From positions 1 through 64,000 of the forward strand of contig DASRRH010000024.1 in the NCBI GenBank assembly GCA_035695825.1: a stretch of DNA of 64,000 bases. Direction: 5' to 3'. Positions within the stretch are counted from its first letter, which is position 1, and every line of letters begins with the position of its first letter. Of the stretch, positions 27,553-35,054 are shown piece by piece. The DNA comes from JAKEFM01 sp035695825. Its GTDB lineage: Bacteria; Planctomycetota; UBA1135; JAKEFM01. Below the pieces are notes generated by a model. It saw nothing but the letters and a program-made list of their open reading frames with translations. It searched no databases and was not told the DNA's origin. The translations under genes were made by a program, and so were the position numbers.

Positions 27553-28260
27553 CTGCCGTTCAACCGAATCCTCCTCAAGCTGAGCGGCGAGGCCTTCGGC
27601 GGGCCCGCCGGCCGCGGGCTCGACGTCGAGGCGATCGAGCGGATCGCGCGCGAGGTGAAGGGGGTCGCCGACCTCGGCGTCGAGGTCGCGGTCGTCGTCG
27701 GGGGGGGGAACATGCTCCGGGGAGCGGAGCTCGAGGCGCGCGGGATGGGGCGCGCGGGGGCGGACACGATGGGGATGCTCGCGACGGCGGTGAACGCCCT
27801 CGCCTTCCAGGACGCCCTCGAGCGGCGCGGGCGCGAGACGCGCGTCCTGACGGCAATCGAGATGCGGACGGTCGCCGAGCCCTACATCCGGCGGAGGGCC
27901 CTCCGCCACCTCGAGAAAGGGAGGATCGTGATCCTCGCGGGAGGGACGGGAAACCCCTTCTTCACGACGGACACGACGGCCGCGCTCCGCGGGGCGGAGC
28001 TCGAGGTCGACGCCCTCCTCAAGGCCACCCACGTCGACGGCGTCTACGCGGCCGACCCTCGGGTCGACCCCAAGGCGGAGCGCTTCGATCGCCTCTCCTA
28101 CCTCGACGTCCTCAACCGCCGCCTCAAGGTGATGGACGCGACCGCGATCACGCTCTGCATGGAGCACCGACTCCCGATCGTCGTCTTCGACCTCGGGGTC
28201 GACGGGAACATCGCCCGGGTCGTCAAGGGCCAGCCCGTGGGAACCCGGATCGAGCCGTAG
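27553..28260 (+). CDS. pyrH: Uridylate kinase, apparently starting at CTG
   Basis: 235 residues if begun at the CTG at 27553. The N-terminus then reads (M)PFNRILLKLSGEAFGG, the conserved start of bacterial UMP kinase, and GGAGGG at 27539-27544 is 8 bases upstream, a good ribosome binding site. No ATG, GTG or TTG is in frame between the end of tsf and this point. The next ATG (27655) would remove the phosphate-binding KLSGE segment. Other signatures: VVVGGGNMLRGAEL, NALAFQDALE, VILAGGTGNPFFTTDTTAALRG and KATHVDGVYAADPR. It makes UDP from UMP. It is part of the rpsB operon. Confidence 0.92.
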   Translation: MPFNRILLKLSGEAFGGPAGRGLDVEAIERIAREVKGVADLGVEVAVVVGGGNMLRGAELEARGMGRAGADTMGMLATAVNALAFQDALERRGRETRVLTAIEMRTVAEPYIRRRALRHLEKGRIVILAGGTGNPFFTTDTTAALRGAELEVDALLKATHVDGVYAADPRVDPKAERFDRLSYLDVLNRRLKVMDATAITLCMEHRLPIVVFDLGVDGNIARVVKGQPVGTRIEP

Positions 28261-28271
28261 GGGAGGTGACC

Positions 28272-28838
28272 GTGGAGAACCCGCGCGAAGAGATCTACCT
28301 CGAGACCGCCGAGCGGATGGAGAAGGCCGTCGAGATCCTCGCGGGAGACCTCCGCGGGATCCGCACGGGCCGGGCCTCCCCAGCCCTCGTCGAGGGGATC
28401 CGCGTCGACTACTACGGCGCCCCGACCCCGCTCCACCAGATCGCGAGTGTCTCGATCCCCGAGCCGCGCCTGATCGTCATCAAACCCTACGACCCCAGCG
28501 CCTTGAAGGAGATCGAGAAGTCGATCCTGAAGAGCGAGCTCGGGGTCACCCCTGCGAACGACGGCAAGCTCCTCCGGCTCGCCCTCCCCCCCCTCTCCGA
28601 GGAGCAGAGGAAGAAGCTCGCCGCCCGGTGCAAGGAGATCGCCGAGCAGGTGCGGGTCTCGCTCCGCAACGTCCGGCGCGAGGGCTTGAAGCGCGTCGAC
28701 GCCGCGGAGAAGGATCGCGCCCTCACGGAGGACGATGCGAAGGGCCTGCGGGACGAGATCCAGGAGCTGATCAAGGAGCACGAGGCGAAGGTCGAGGAGG
28801 TCCTCTCCCGGAAGACCAAGGAGATCCTCGAGGTCTAG
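28272..28838 (+). CDS. frr: Ribosome recycling factor
   Basis: 188 residues from the GTG at 28272 (GGGAGG ends 5 bases before it; a GTG at 28266 overlaps that site). RRF splits post-termination ribosomes with EF-G. The conserved segments LRGIRTGRASPALVEGIRVDYYGAPTPLHQIASVSIPEPRLIVIKPYD and RVSLRNVRREGLKRVDAAEKDRALTEDDAKGLRDEIQEL are present; length is normal. It lies 11 bases after pyrH and ends the operon. Confidence 0.95.
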   Translation: MENPREEIYLETAERMEKAVEILAGDLRGIRTGRASPALVEGIRVDYYGAPTPLHQIASVSIPEPRLIVIKPYDPSALKEIEKSILKSELGVTPANDGKLLRLALPPLSEEQRKKLAARCKEIAEQVRVSLRNVRREGLKRVDAAEKDRALTEDDAKGLRDEIQELIKEHEAKVEEVLSRKTKEILEV

Positions 28839-28850
28839 GCCCCGCCGCGG

Positions 28851-28879
28851 TTCGAGGAGGGCTCGCCCGGCGCTATCCT
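28851..28879 (+). promoter_or_regulatory. Promoter of the split tRNA-Lys gene
   Basis: TTCGAG (28851-28856), 17 bases, TATCCT (28874-28879), with the tRNA start at 28897. It still faces rightwards into the integrated element. Confidence 0.45.
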
Positions 28880-28896
28880 CGAGGGCGTCCCGGCAC

Positions 28897-28936
28897 GGGG
28901 GCGTAGCTCAGCTGGGAGAGCAACGGATTTTTAATC
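28897..28936 (+). pseudogene. 5' part of tRNA-Lys(TTT), interrupted by the element
   Basis: Acceptor strand GGGGGCG (28897-28903), TA, D arm GCTC-AGCTGGGA-GAGC, A, anticodon strand ACGGA and loop TTTTTAA with anticodon TTT, then TC. The fold stops there: the next bases have no T arm. The missing remainder is at 44812-44844. Joined, the two give exactly 73 bases with a perfect GGGGGCG/CGCCCCC acceptor stem and a GTGGG/CCCAC T stem. Confidence 0.85.
28923..28936 (+). other. attL core (left direct repeat of the element)
   Basis: ACGGATTTTTAATC, the anticodon arm of the tRNA-Lys gene, is repeated exactly at 44798-44811. Identity stops on both sides of the 14 bases. The core is itself nearly symmetric (GGATT-TTT-AATCC in the rebuilt gene), as usual for tyrosine-recombinase core sites in tRNA anticodon arms. 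Confidence 0.85.
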
Positions 28937-29009
28937 GCGCGCCGGCGGCGGCGAACCGGCGGAAGGGAGCGACGAACCCGCGACGGGAGGGGCGCCCCGG
29001 CGACCGGGG

Positions 29010-29036
29010 CCGGGGAGTTCCCGGGGAGTTACCGAG
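29010..29036 (+). repeat. Left-end repeats: tandem 11-mers and GAGTTACCGAG
   Basis: CCGGGGAGTTC (29010-29020) is followed at once by CCGGGGAGTTA (29021-29031); the second copy runs into GAGTTACCGAG (29026-29036). The same 11-mer GAGTTACCGAG occurs at 44762-44772 near the right end and inverted at 32581-32591. These could be arm-type sites for integrase or excisionase. The rest of the gene-free interval 28937-29304 has an AT-richer island near 29090-29120 that may hold a promoter, but no clear pair of hexamers. Confidence 0.55.
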
Positions 29037-29304
29037 GGTGAGGGCCCCGGTTTGCGGATTCCTAGGGCCGCGGCGGCCGGCCGGCGCGTTTGACGGGTAT
29101 GGTATTATTCCTATGTCTAGGCGAGCCGGGATCGGCTCCGGCGCGCCGAGGACCGTCGGAACCCGAGAACGGAGCAGCGACTCCGCGGGAAGGTCGAAAT
29201 CAAGGGCAGTACCGGAGGCGGTAAGACCCCGGCCGATCAAGGGGCGCGTCGAGGGGAAGACCTAACGCGAAGAGCGGTGAGATTCCGCTCGCGCGAGGTC
29301 TTCG

Positions 29305-29565
29305 ATGATTCCTCGTACGTCCGCCCTCGACACCCCCCGCTGCGGGCGGGGGTACGTCGCCTCCGCGCCGTCCCGCGACCCCGAGTACCTCTCGCTCCGG
29401 GACGCCGCCGCCTTCCTCTCCGTCTCGCCGAGGCAGGTCCGCCACTGGCGCTCCCTCGGGTCCGGGCCCCCGGCGATCCGGCTGGGCCGCCACCTCCGGT
29501 TCTCGGTCTCGGACCTCCGCGCGTTCGCCGAGTCGCGCCGCGAGCCCGAGGGGAGGGGGCGATGA
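29305..29565 (+). CDS. Excisionase-like HTH protein (MerR/AlpA type)
   Basis: 86 residues. The C-terminal 60 residues read YLSLRDAAAFLSVSPRQVRHWRSLGSGPPAIRLGRHLRFSVSDLRAFAE, the winged helix-turn-helix of the HTH_17/excisionase family (LSxRDAAxxLxVSxRxVxxW...RIGRHLRF...L). Such proteins direct excision by tyrosine integrases or activate early promoters of satellites (AlpA). The 27 N-terminal residues are a poorly conserved extension, so a later start is possible. Its left-end position opposite the integrase fits an excision or regulatory role. Confidence 0.78.
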   Translation: MIPRTSALDTPRCGRGYVASAPSRDPEYLSLRDAAAFLSVSPRQVRHWRSLGSGPPAIRLGRHLRFSVSDLRAFAESRREPEGRGR

Positions 29566-29822
29566 GCCGCCTCCTCACCGTCCGCCAGGTCGCCTCGCGG
29601 CTCGGCGTCCGCGCCCAGACCCTCGCGAACTGGCGCGGGCGCGGGATCGGGCCCCGCTACGTGAAGCTCAACTACTTCGTCCGCTACCCGGAGGACGAGG
29701 TCGAGGCGTTCGTCGCCGCGCGGGTCGCCCGGAAGGTGGACGACTACATCGGCGCTCCCGTCCCGCGCCCGGCCGGGTCCAGCGGCGCCGCTCCGGCCGC
29801 CGATGAGGGGAGGCAGCCGTGA
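29562..29822 (+). CDS. Second small HTH (excisionase/AlpA-like) protein
   Basis: 86 residues; ATG overlaps the preceding stop by 4 bases, with GGGAGGGGGCG as ribosome binding site. LLTVRQVASRLGVRAQTLANWRGRGIGPRYVKLNYFVRYPEDEVEAFVAA is a second HTH_17-type domain, with the recognition helix RAQTLANWRGRG. Two adjacent HTH proteins at one end of a satellite may split excision and transcription duties. The C-terminal 25 residues are Pro/Ala-rich. Its stop overlaps the primase start (GTGA). Confidence 0.78.
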   Translation: MSRLLTVRQVASRLGVRAQTLANWRGRGIGPRYVKLNYFVRYPEDEVEAFVAARVARKVDDYIGAPVPRPAGSSGAAPAADEGRQP

Positions 29823-32227
29823 GCGAGCCCGACCTCTCCCTCCCGAGCCCGGACCCCGCGGCGGCGGTCGAGTTCCTCCGGATCCTCCACCCGGGGAGGG
29901 CGAGGACCGTGCACCACCGGGAGGTCGGCGGCCGATGGGTCGCGAAGACCTTTCGCCCCGGCGAGGAGGCCGCGCTCCTCGACTGGCTCCGCGCGAGGGG
30001 GCAGTCGGGCAACTTCTACTTCTCCGTGAACGTCGCCGGCGTCTTCGACGCGAAGCCCTCGGACGCCGACGTGACGGCGGTCGTCTACCTCCACGTAGAC
30101 GTGGACTCCCGCGGCGGCGACCCGGCCGAGCGCGAGACGATCCTCGCCCGGATCCGTGCCTGCTCCCCGCCCCCGACGGCGATCGTGGACTCGGGCGGCG
30201 GGTACTGGGGGTTCTGGAAGCTGCGCGAGGCGGCGTCGCGCGGGGCTGACGAGGAGGTGTGGGGGCGGACGGTCGCCGCCGTCAAGAGCCGCAACCGCGC
30301 CCTGGCCCTCGCCCTCGGCGGCGACCACTGCCACGACCTCTCCCGGGTCGCCCGCCTCCCGGGAACCGTGAACCGCCCCGACGAGAAGAAGCGCGCGCGG
30401 GGCCGGGTCGACGCCCTCGCCCGCCTGGTCGAGCACCACCCCGACCGCGAGTACGGGCTGTCGCAGTTCGAGCCGGCGCCCGAGGGGGGCGGCGCCGCGG
30501 GGGGCGCGGAGGCGGCGGGGCGCGAGGCCTCGGTCGAGTTGGTCGACTCGCCGCCGCGCCGCGAGTCGCTCGACGGTCTCCCGATCCCCGACCGCGCGAG
30601 GAAGGTCATCGAGCAGGGGCGCGACCCCGACGACCCGGGACGGTTTTGCCGGCGCAAGAGCGGGGAGCGAGGGTGCCCGCCTGGCTGCGACCACGACCAC
30701 GACCCCTCCCGCGCGGCGCTGTCGGCCGCCGTCGCCCTGGCCGAGGCGCGCCTGACCGACGTGGAGATCCAGGGGGTCTTGACCGACGAGCGGTGGGGAG
30801 TCTCCCGCGCGAGGGCGGGGAGCGACCGGCGTGAGCTCGCGAGGACGATCGCCGAGGCCAGGAGGATCGCGGAGGAGCGGCGCGCCGAGACCTCGCCCGA
30901 CGGGTGGGTGCGGCGCCTCAACGCCGAGCACGCCACCGCGTACGTGGGCAACAAGCTCCGCGTCCTCCGCACCCGCGAGGAGCCGGTCCCCGGGGGGAAG
31001 ATCCGCGCCGAGAAGACGATCTTCATCGCGCGGGAGGACTTCGCGGCGAAGCTCGCCAACAAGCGGGTCCGCGCCGGGGGGAAGAACGGGAGCGACCTCG
31101 TCCCCGTCGGGAGGTGGTGGCTCGACCACCCCGCCCGGCGGGACTACGAGGGCGTCGTCTTCGCCCCCGGGCGGGAGGAGCCGGGCTACTTCAACCTCTG
31201 GCGCGGCTTCCCCCACGGGAGGAAGGAGGGAGACGCGAGCCGGTGGGAGGAGTTCGTCCTCCGCCGCGTCGCCGCCGGGGACGCGCGGGTCGCCGCGTAC
31301 GTCCACGACTGGACCGCCGCCATGCTCCAGCGCCCGGGCGAGCCGGGGAAGACCGCGCTCGTACTCCGGAGCGGGCTCACCGGCACGGGGAAGAGCGCCT
31401 TCGCCGACCTGGTCGGCCTGCTCCTCGGGCACAACTACTTCGTGGCCTCCCAGCGGGCCCACCTGACGGGGCGGTTCTCCGGGCACCTCGCGACGACCGT
31501 CCTGATGCACGTGTGCGAGGCGATCCTCCGCGACGAGACGGAGGCGAAGATGACTCTCAAGGCCCTCCTGACCGAGACGACGCGGGTGGCGGAGCACAAG
31601 GGGCTCGACGCCTTCGGCGTGTCGAACTGCCTGCACCTGATCGTCACGTCCAACGAGGAGTGGGTCGTCAACCTCGACGAGGACGACCGGCGGTTCTGCG
31701 TCATCGAGGTCCTCGGGGAGAAGATGCCGAAGGCGGAGGAGTACGACCCTCTGCGCCGGTGGGTCGAGGAGGAGGGCGGATCGGGCGTCGTCCTCGACTG
31801 GTACCTGAGGCGCGACGTCTTGAAGTTCGACCCATTCCGCGACCGGCCGAAGACGAAGGCGTACGACGCCCAGAAGGAGGCGTCGCGCGAGAACCCGTGG
31901 CGCGACGCGCTCTCCGAGGCGTTCCGGTCCGACGGCGGGGCGATCGTCGCCGCCGAGGACGTGTGGCGATTCCTCGGCGTCGAGAAGAAGGACCGCGACC
32001 CCCAGAAGGGGCGCCGCCTGACGGCCGACATGAAGTCGCTCGGGTACGAGCGCGCCGAGCGCCGCCTGGAGAAGGGCGGCGACCAGGTGAAGGCGTTCGT
32101 GAGGGTCGGCCCGGACGGGAAGACCCCCGCGCTGTTCGTGGCCGCCGTCGCCTCCCGCCCGGGAGAGAGGGAGCGGTTCGAGATGCGGCGGACTGATTGG
32201 CGGCCGGACGCCGACCCGGCCTTCTGA
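29819..32227 (+). CDS. Phage/satellite-type primase-helicase
   Basis: 802 residues from GTG. The N-terminal half resembles the RepB-like/AEP primase fold: VVYLHVDVDSRGG (metal-binding Asp pair), IVDSGGGYWGFWKL and RVARLPGTVNRPDEKKRARG. The middle has a zinc-site candidate (FCRRKSGERGCPPGCDHDHD). The C-terminal part is a DUF5906/D5-like helicase with Walker A GLTGTGKSAFADLVG near residue 520 and a sensor-like TSNEEWVVNLDEDDRRFCVIEV. Such proteins replicate P4-, PICI- and similar elements, often with an origin close by. The iterons at 32246-32440 start 19 bases after its stop. Confidence 0.85.
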   Translation: MSEPDLSLPSPDPAAAVEFLRILHPGRARTVHHREVGGRWVAKTFRPGEEAALLDWLRARGQSGNFYFSVNVAGVFDAKPSDADVTAVVYLHVDVDSRGGDPAERETILARIRACSPPPTAIVDSGGGYWGFWKLREAASRGADEEVWGRTVAAVKSRNRALALALGGDHCHDLSRVARLPGTVNRPDEKKRARGRVDALARLVEHHPDREYGLSQFEPAPEGGGAAGGAEAAGREASVELVDSPPRRESLDGLPIPDRARKVIEQGRDPDDPGRFCRRKSGERGCPPGCDHDHDPSRAALSAAVALAEARLTDVEIQGVLTDERWGVSRARAGSDRRELARTIAEARRIAEERRAETSPDGWVRRLNAEHATAYVGNKLRVLRTREEPVPGGKIRAEKTIFIAREDFAAKLANKRVRAGGKNGSDLVPVGRWWLDHPARRDYEGVVFAPGREEPGYFNLWRGFPHGRKEGDASRWEEFVLRRVAAGDARVAAYVHDWTAAMLQRPGEPGKTALVLRSGLTGTGKSAFADLVGLLLGHNYFVASQRAHLTGRFSGHLATTVLMHVCEAILRDETEAKMTLKALLTETTRVAEHKGLDAFGVSNCLHLIVTSNEEWVVNLDEDDRRFCVIEVLGEKMPKAEEYDPLRRWVEEEGGSGVVLDWYLRRDVLKFDPFRDRPKTKAYDAQKEASRENPWRDALSEAFRSDGGAIVAAEDVWRFLGVEKKDRDPQKGRRLTADMKSLGYERAERRLEKGGDQVKAFVRVGPDGKTPALFVAAVASRPGERERFEMRRTDWRPDADPAF

Positions 32228-32245
32228 GAGGGGGCGGGGGCCGCC

Positions 32246-32440
32246 GACCCCCGTCGACCCCGTTGACGGCGGGGGTCGCGCTACCGCCGGCCCGGGACAG
32301 ATCCCCCGTCCGTCCCGACGATCTCATTCTCTATAGGGGTCAAGGGGGTCAAAAGGGTCGGAGGGGTCGGCCTCTATTCGGGAGAGCCGTGACCCCCGTG
32401 CGCCGACCCCCGCGCCGATCGGTCCCGGGGAAAGGGGGTC
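32246..32440. repeat. GGGGTC iteron cluster, likely replication origin of the element
   Basis: Four tandem 9-base units start at 32336, 32345, 32354 and 32363 (GGGGTCAAG, GGGGTCAAA, AGGGTCGGA, GGGGTCGGC). Further copies of the hexamer lie at 32272 and 32435 (same strand) and 32246, 32256, 32391 and 32405 (opposite strand). The region is gene-free and is followed by unassigned sequence to 32806, which also contains GAAGTCAG twice (about 32490 and 32571) and the inverted GAGTTACCGAG at 32581. An AT-richer run TCTCATTCTCTATAG precedes the tandem block. A GGGGTC/GACCCC pair also sits near 32783-32795, just before the next gene. Confidence 0.6.
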
Positions 32441-32580
32441 AACCGGGGGAGCCCGGCGCCCTCGATACCCGCCCCCCGCGCGCCGGGCGAAGTCAGTAGA
32501 TCCCCGCCCCGCGGTCCGCCGGCCCTCTCCCCGTCGCCCGGGGACCGACGGTCCGTCGCTCCTCCCCGGGGAAGTCAGCT

Positions 32581-32591
32581 CTCGGTAACTC
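32581..32591 (-). repeat. Internal copy of GAGTTACCGAG
   Basis: CTCGGTAACTC on the plus strand, the reverse complement of the end repeats at 29026 and 44762. Confidence 0.5.
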
Positions 32592-32806
32592 CGCGGGGAC
32601 GGCCGCGCCGCCCCGCCGAGTCGGTCACCGACCGCGGGCCGAGGGTCCCCATCGAGAACGGGACGGCCCGGACGCCGCGCCGCCCCGCCGGCGCCCCGCT
32701 GAGCGCGCCTGGCGGCGCCAGGCGAGGCCGCGGCGGGCGCCCTCGACCGACGGAAGTGCCTTCGTCGAGCGCAGTTCTGTCCGACCCCTGGGGTACGATT
32801 GTCTAC

Positions 32807-33040
32807 GTGCGACGAACCCGCCCCTACCGCCGCGTGACCCCCGACGCCGTCGCGCGGTTCCTTGCCGCCGTCCGCCGCGGACTCACGCCCCGCGCCGCCG
32901 CGGTCCACGCCCGCGGGCTCGCGCCCGCTGCCGCGCCGCCGGGGGTCGTCAACGCCTTCAAGGCCCTGCGCGGCCGCGACCCCGTCTTCCGGGCGGCGTG
33001 GCGCGCGGTGGCCGCGCTGCCCCCGGGGAGGGCCCGGTGA
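32807..33040 (+). CDS. Small terminase-small-subunit-like HTH protein
   Basis: 77 residues from the GTG at 32807; a GTG at 32756 gives a longer form. It reads RRVTPDAVARFLAAVRRGLTPRAAAVHARGL...VNAFKALRGRDPVFRAAWRAVAALP. The FLAAV...GLTPRAAA helix pair and the FKALRGRDPVFRAAWRAV segment recall the N-terminal HTH and DPxFxxAW element of terminase small subunits and related homeodomain-like proteins. It lacks the longer C-terminal part, so it may be a regulator rather than a packaging protein. It overlaps the next gene by 4 bases. Confidence 0.5.
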   Translation: MRRTRPYRRVTPDAVARFLAAVRRGLTPRAAAVHARGLAPAAAPPGVVNAFKALRGRDPVFRAAWRAVAALPPGRAR

Positions 33041-33456
33041 CCGAGACCGACCGAGTCCTCGACGACGCGCGGAGCGTCGTCTACCGCGGGACGCCGCCCG
33101 CCTACCTCAAGAGCGACTACGAGGACGCCGCCGAGGCGCTGTGCGGCGGCGACGCCGTCGCCTTCGCGAAGGGGCTCTGCGAGAGGGGCTCCGACGTGGA
33201 GACCCTGATCGCCGCGTCCGTCGCGGCCGAGGCGGCCGACCGCGCGATGCGGCACGAGGCGTACGCGAAGGCCGTCGCGGACCTCGCCCGCGGGGAGACG
33301 TCCGCTCTCTCCCGCGCGTGGGAGGCGATCGCCGGGGGCGCCGCGGGGGCGTTCCCCGGGGAGACGCAGGCGGGCGCGGTCGCCAAGTTCCTGCGCACCC
33401 CCGCCGGCGCCGTCGCCTACGCCGAGTACTGCAAGGCCCACGACTCGCTCGCCTAG
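33037..33456 (+). CDS. Small alpha-helical protein of the element, unknown
   Basis: 139 residues from GTG (GTGA overlap). Mostly helical and rich in Ala, Asp, Glu and Arg: DDARSVVYRGTPPAYLKSDYEDAAEALCGGDAVAFAKGLCERGSDVETLIAASVAAEAADRAMRHEAYAKAVADLARG. I do not recognise a family. Position in a compact run of small genes with coupled starts is typical of phage-like early or packaging modules. Confidence 0.6.
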   Translation: MTETDRVLDDARSVVYRGTPPAYLKSDYEDAAEALCGGDAVAFAKGLCERGSDVETLIAASVAAEAADRAMRHEAYAKAVADLARGETSALSRAWEAIAGGAAGAFPGETQAGAVAKFLRTPAGAVAYAEYCKAHDSLA

Positions 33457-33472
33457 CCGAAGGAGAACGACG

Positions 33473-33949
33473 ATGACCGCCGCCACCGCACGACGCGACG
33501 AGGTCGCCGCCGACCTCGCGCAGACGAAGCAGAGGCACGCCGCCGCGTCCGCGGCCCTCGGGCGCGCGGTCGCGGAGGGCCGCGACGCCGCGGGGCTGAG
33601 GGCGGAGGCCCACGACCTCCAGGTGAGGATCGAGGACCTGGAGGCCGCCCTCCCCGCGACCGAGGACCTCATCCGCGAGGAGGAGGCGCGCGCGGAGGCC
33701 GAGCGCCTCGCGGCGGCCGCCGCCGCCCGGGAGGAGCGCCGGAAGCGGCGCGAGGCCGCGGCGAGGAGGTTCGACGCCGCGATCGCCGCCGCCGGCGCCG
33801 CGTTCGACGAGTGGTTCGCCGCGTCCCCGGAGGGACACTGGAAGATCGCGCTGCGCAACGCCGTGCCCTACGGCCTGGTCAGAGCGCTCGACGCCAGCAT
33901 CCTCTCGAGGAACGAGGCGCCCCTCGCCGCCTGCGAGAGGAAGGAGTAG
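33473..33949 (+). CDS. Coiled-coil protein of the element, unknown
   Basis: 158 residues; AAGGAGAACGACG precedes the ATG. The first 100 residues are a long heptad-like helix (VAADLAQTKQRHAAASAALGRAVAEGRDAAGLRAEAHDLQVRIEDLEAALPATEDLIREEEARAEAERLAA), then a short globular C-terminus with FDEWFAASPEGHWKIALRNAVPYGLVRALDASI. Possibly a scaffold or a structural/DNA-binding accessory. No catalytic signature. Confidence 0.6.
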   Translation: MTAATARRDEVAADLAQTKQRHAAASAALGRAVAEGRDAAGLRAEAHDLQVRIEDLEAALPATEDLIREEEARAEAERLAAAAAAREERRKRREAAARRFDAAIAAAGAAFDEWFAASPEGHWKIALRNAVPYGLVRALDASILSRNEAPLAACERKE

Positions 33950-33953
33950 CGCC

Positions 33954-34418
33954 GTGACGATCTGGACCGAGCTGTCCTCCATGTCCTTGGGGGAGCTCCG
34001 CGCCGAGATGGCGAAGGCCGCCCCCGCGGCCGCGCTCCGCTTCTGGAAGAACGGCGGCGAGCCCGCCCTCGACGCGCAGGCGTACGAGGACGCGATGGAC
34101 GACCTCGCCCGCTCCGAGGCCCGCCCGGGCGAGACGTTCGAGAAGGCCCTCGCCCGCCTCGCCGACGAGCGCGACCCGACCCTCAACGCCCTCTACTCCG
34201 CCGCCGACATGGCCCGCGCCCTCGCCGAGAAGCGGGCGGCCGACGGGCGCCGCGACGAGGCGACCGACGACGCCGAGCGGAAGCGTCGGATCGCCGACAA
34301 GATGGACGCGCTCGCCGAGGCGGGCCGGAAGGAGGGCGAGTCGAGGGAGAAGGCGTACGCCCGCCTCCTCCGCGAGAGCGAGGACATGAAGGCCCTCGCC
34401 GATGCGCACGAACTCTGA
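33954..34418 (+). CDS. Small helical protein of the element, unknown
   Basis: 154 residues from GTG with AAGGAGTAGCGCC upstream. The sequence contains MTIWTELSSMSLGELRAEMAKAAPAAALRFW and a helical body with many Asp/Glu/Arg/Lys residues (DLARSEARPGETFEKALARLADERDPTLNALYSAADMARALAEKR). The pattern SEARPGETFEKALARL is similar to a segment repeated later (EGESREKAYARLLRESEDMKALADAH), and phage-encoded proteins often carry such EKALARL repeats. Function unknown. It ends the small-gene run; a terminator follows. Confidence 0.6.
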   Translation: MTIWTELSSMSLGELRAEMAKAAPAAALRFWKNGGEPALDAQAYEDAMDDLARSEARPGETFEKALARLADERDPTLNALYSAADMARALAEKRAADGRRDEATDDAERKRRIADKMDALAEAGRKEGESREKAYARLLRESEDMKALADAHEL

Positions 34419-34432
34419 CCGATCTCTTCGGG

Positions 34433-34446
34433 CCCCCGAGTGGGGG
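34433..34446 (+). terminator. Possible intrinsic terminator
   Basis: CCCCC-GAGT-GGGGG followed by TTCT, 15 bases after the preceding stop codon. Confidence 0.45.
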
Positions 34447-34517
34447 TTCTCCTTCCCCCGACCGAGCGCGTCTCTCCGGGCCCAAACCCGGAGAGGCGCC
34501 CCCGGCGGGCCCCGCCC

Positions 34518-35054
34518 GTGACCGGCCGCGACGTCTGCCCGCTCGACCCCGACGACAGGAAGCGCCGGTTCCTCGACGCCCTCGCCGAGCGCGGGGTCGT
34601 CCAGGTGGCGGCGGCGCTCGCCTCGCCCGGGGTCGAGAGCCCGCGCGCCGCCCGGTCGTTCTTCTACCGGGAGCGGAAGGTCGACTCGGTCTTCCGCAAC
34701 GCGTGGCAGGAGAGCCTCAAGGTCTTCTGCGGCCGCCTGGAGTCGGAGATCGTCCGCCGCGCGGTCGACGGGTGGACGGAGGAGCGGGTGTCCACCGACG
34801 CCATGGGCGGCGTCATCCGCCGCGACCTCGTGACGCGGTACGACTCCCACCTCCTCGCGCTCCTCGCCCGCCGCTGGATGCCGGAGTACGGGGAGCGGGT
34901 CGAGGTGACCGACGCGACGCCGCGGGAGAGGAGGTTCCCTGAGCTTCCAGGCATGAAAGCCGAGGAGCTCCGAGCCCTCGTCGCCTCCGTCGAGGCCGCC
35001 GCCGCCGCGAGGCGGGTCGACCCCGCGGACGACGGCGCCCCGGGGACGGCGTGA
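34518..35054 (+). CDS. Terminase small subunit-like protein
   Basis: 178 residues from the GTG at 34518; an in-frame ATG at 34440 would add 26 Pro/Arg-rich residues. It follows the plan of HTH-containing small terminases: RKRRFLDALAERGVVQVAAALASPGV (FLxAL...G.V..AA), SFFYRERKVDSVFRNAWQESLKVFCGRLESEIVRRAVDGW and a final RDLVTRYDSHLLALLARRWMPEYGERVEV, which corresponds to the YSDxLLxxLLKxxxPExY element. Small terminases bind pac sites and choose DNA for packaging. Satellites such as PICIs often carry their own small subunit to redirect helper packaging. No large subunit is present. Confidence 0.7.
   Translation: MTGRDVCPLDPDDRKRRFLDALAERGVVQVAAALASPGVESPRAARSFFYRERKVDSVFRNAWQESLKVFCGRLESEIVRRAVDGWTEERVSTDAMGGVIRRDLVTRYDSHLLALLARRWMPEYGERVEVTDATPRERRFPELPGMKAEELRALVASVEAAAAARRVDPADDGAPGTA

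Noticed and set aside
29090..29120. Promoter TTGACG with TATTAT or TATGTC
   Set aside because: TATTAT is only 7 bases from TTGACG and TATGTC at 16 bases matches poorly; I note the AT-rich island but do not call a promoter.
32246..32440. CRISPR array
   Set aside because: The units are 9 bases in tandem without spacers; they look like iterons, and no cas gene is present. No CRISPR was seen elsewhere in the window.
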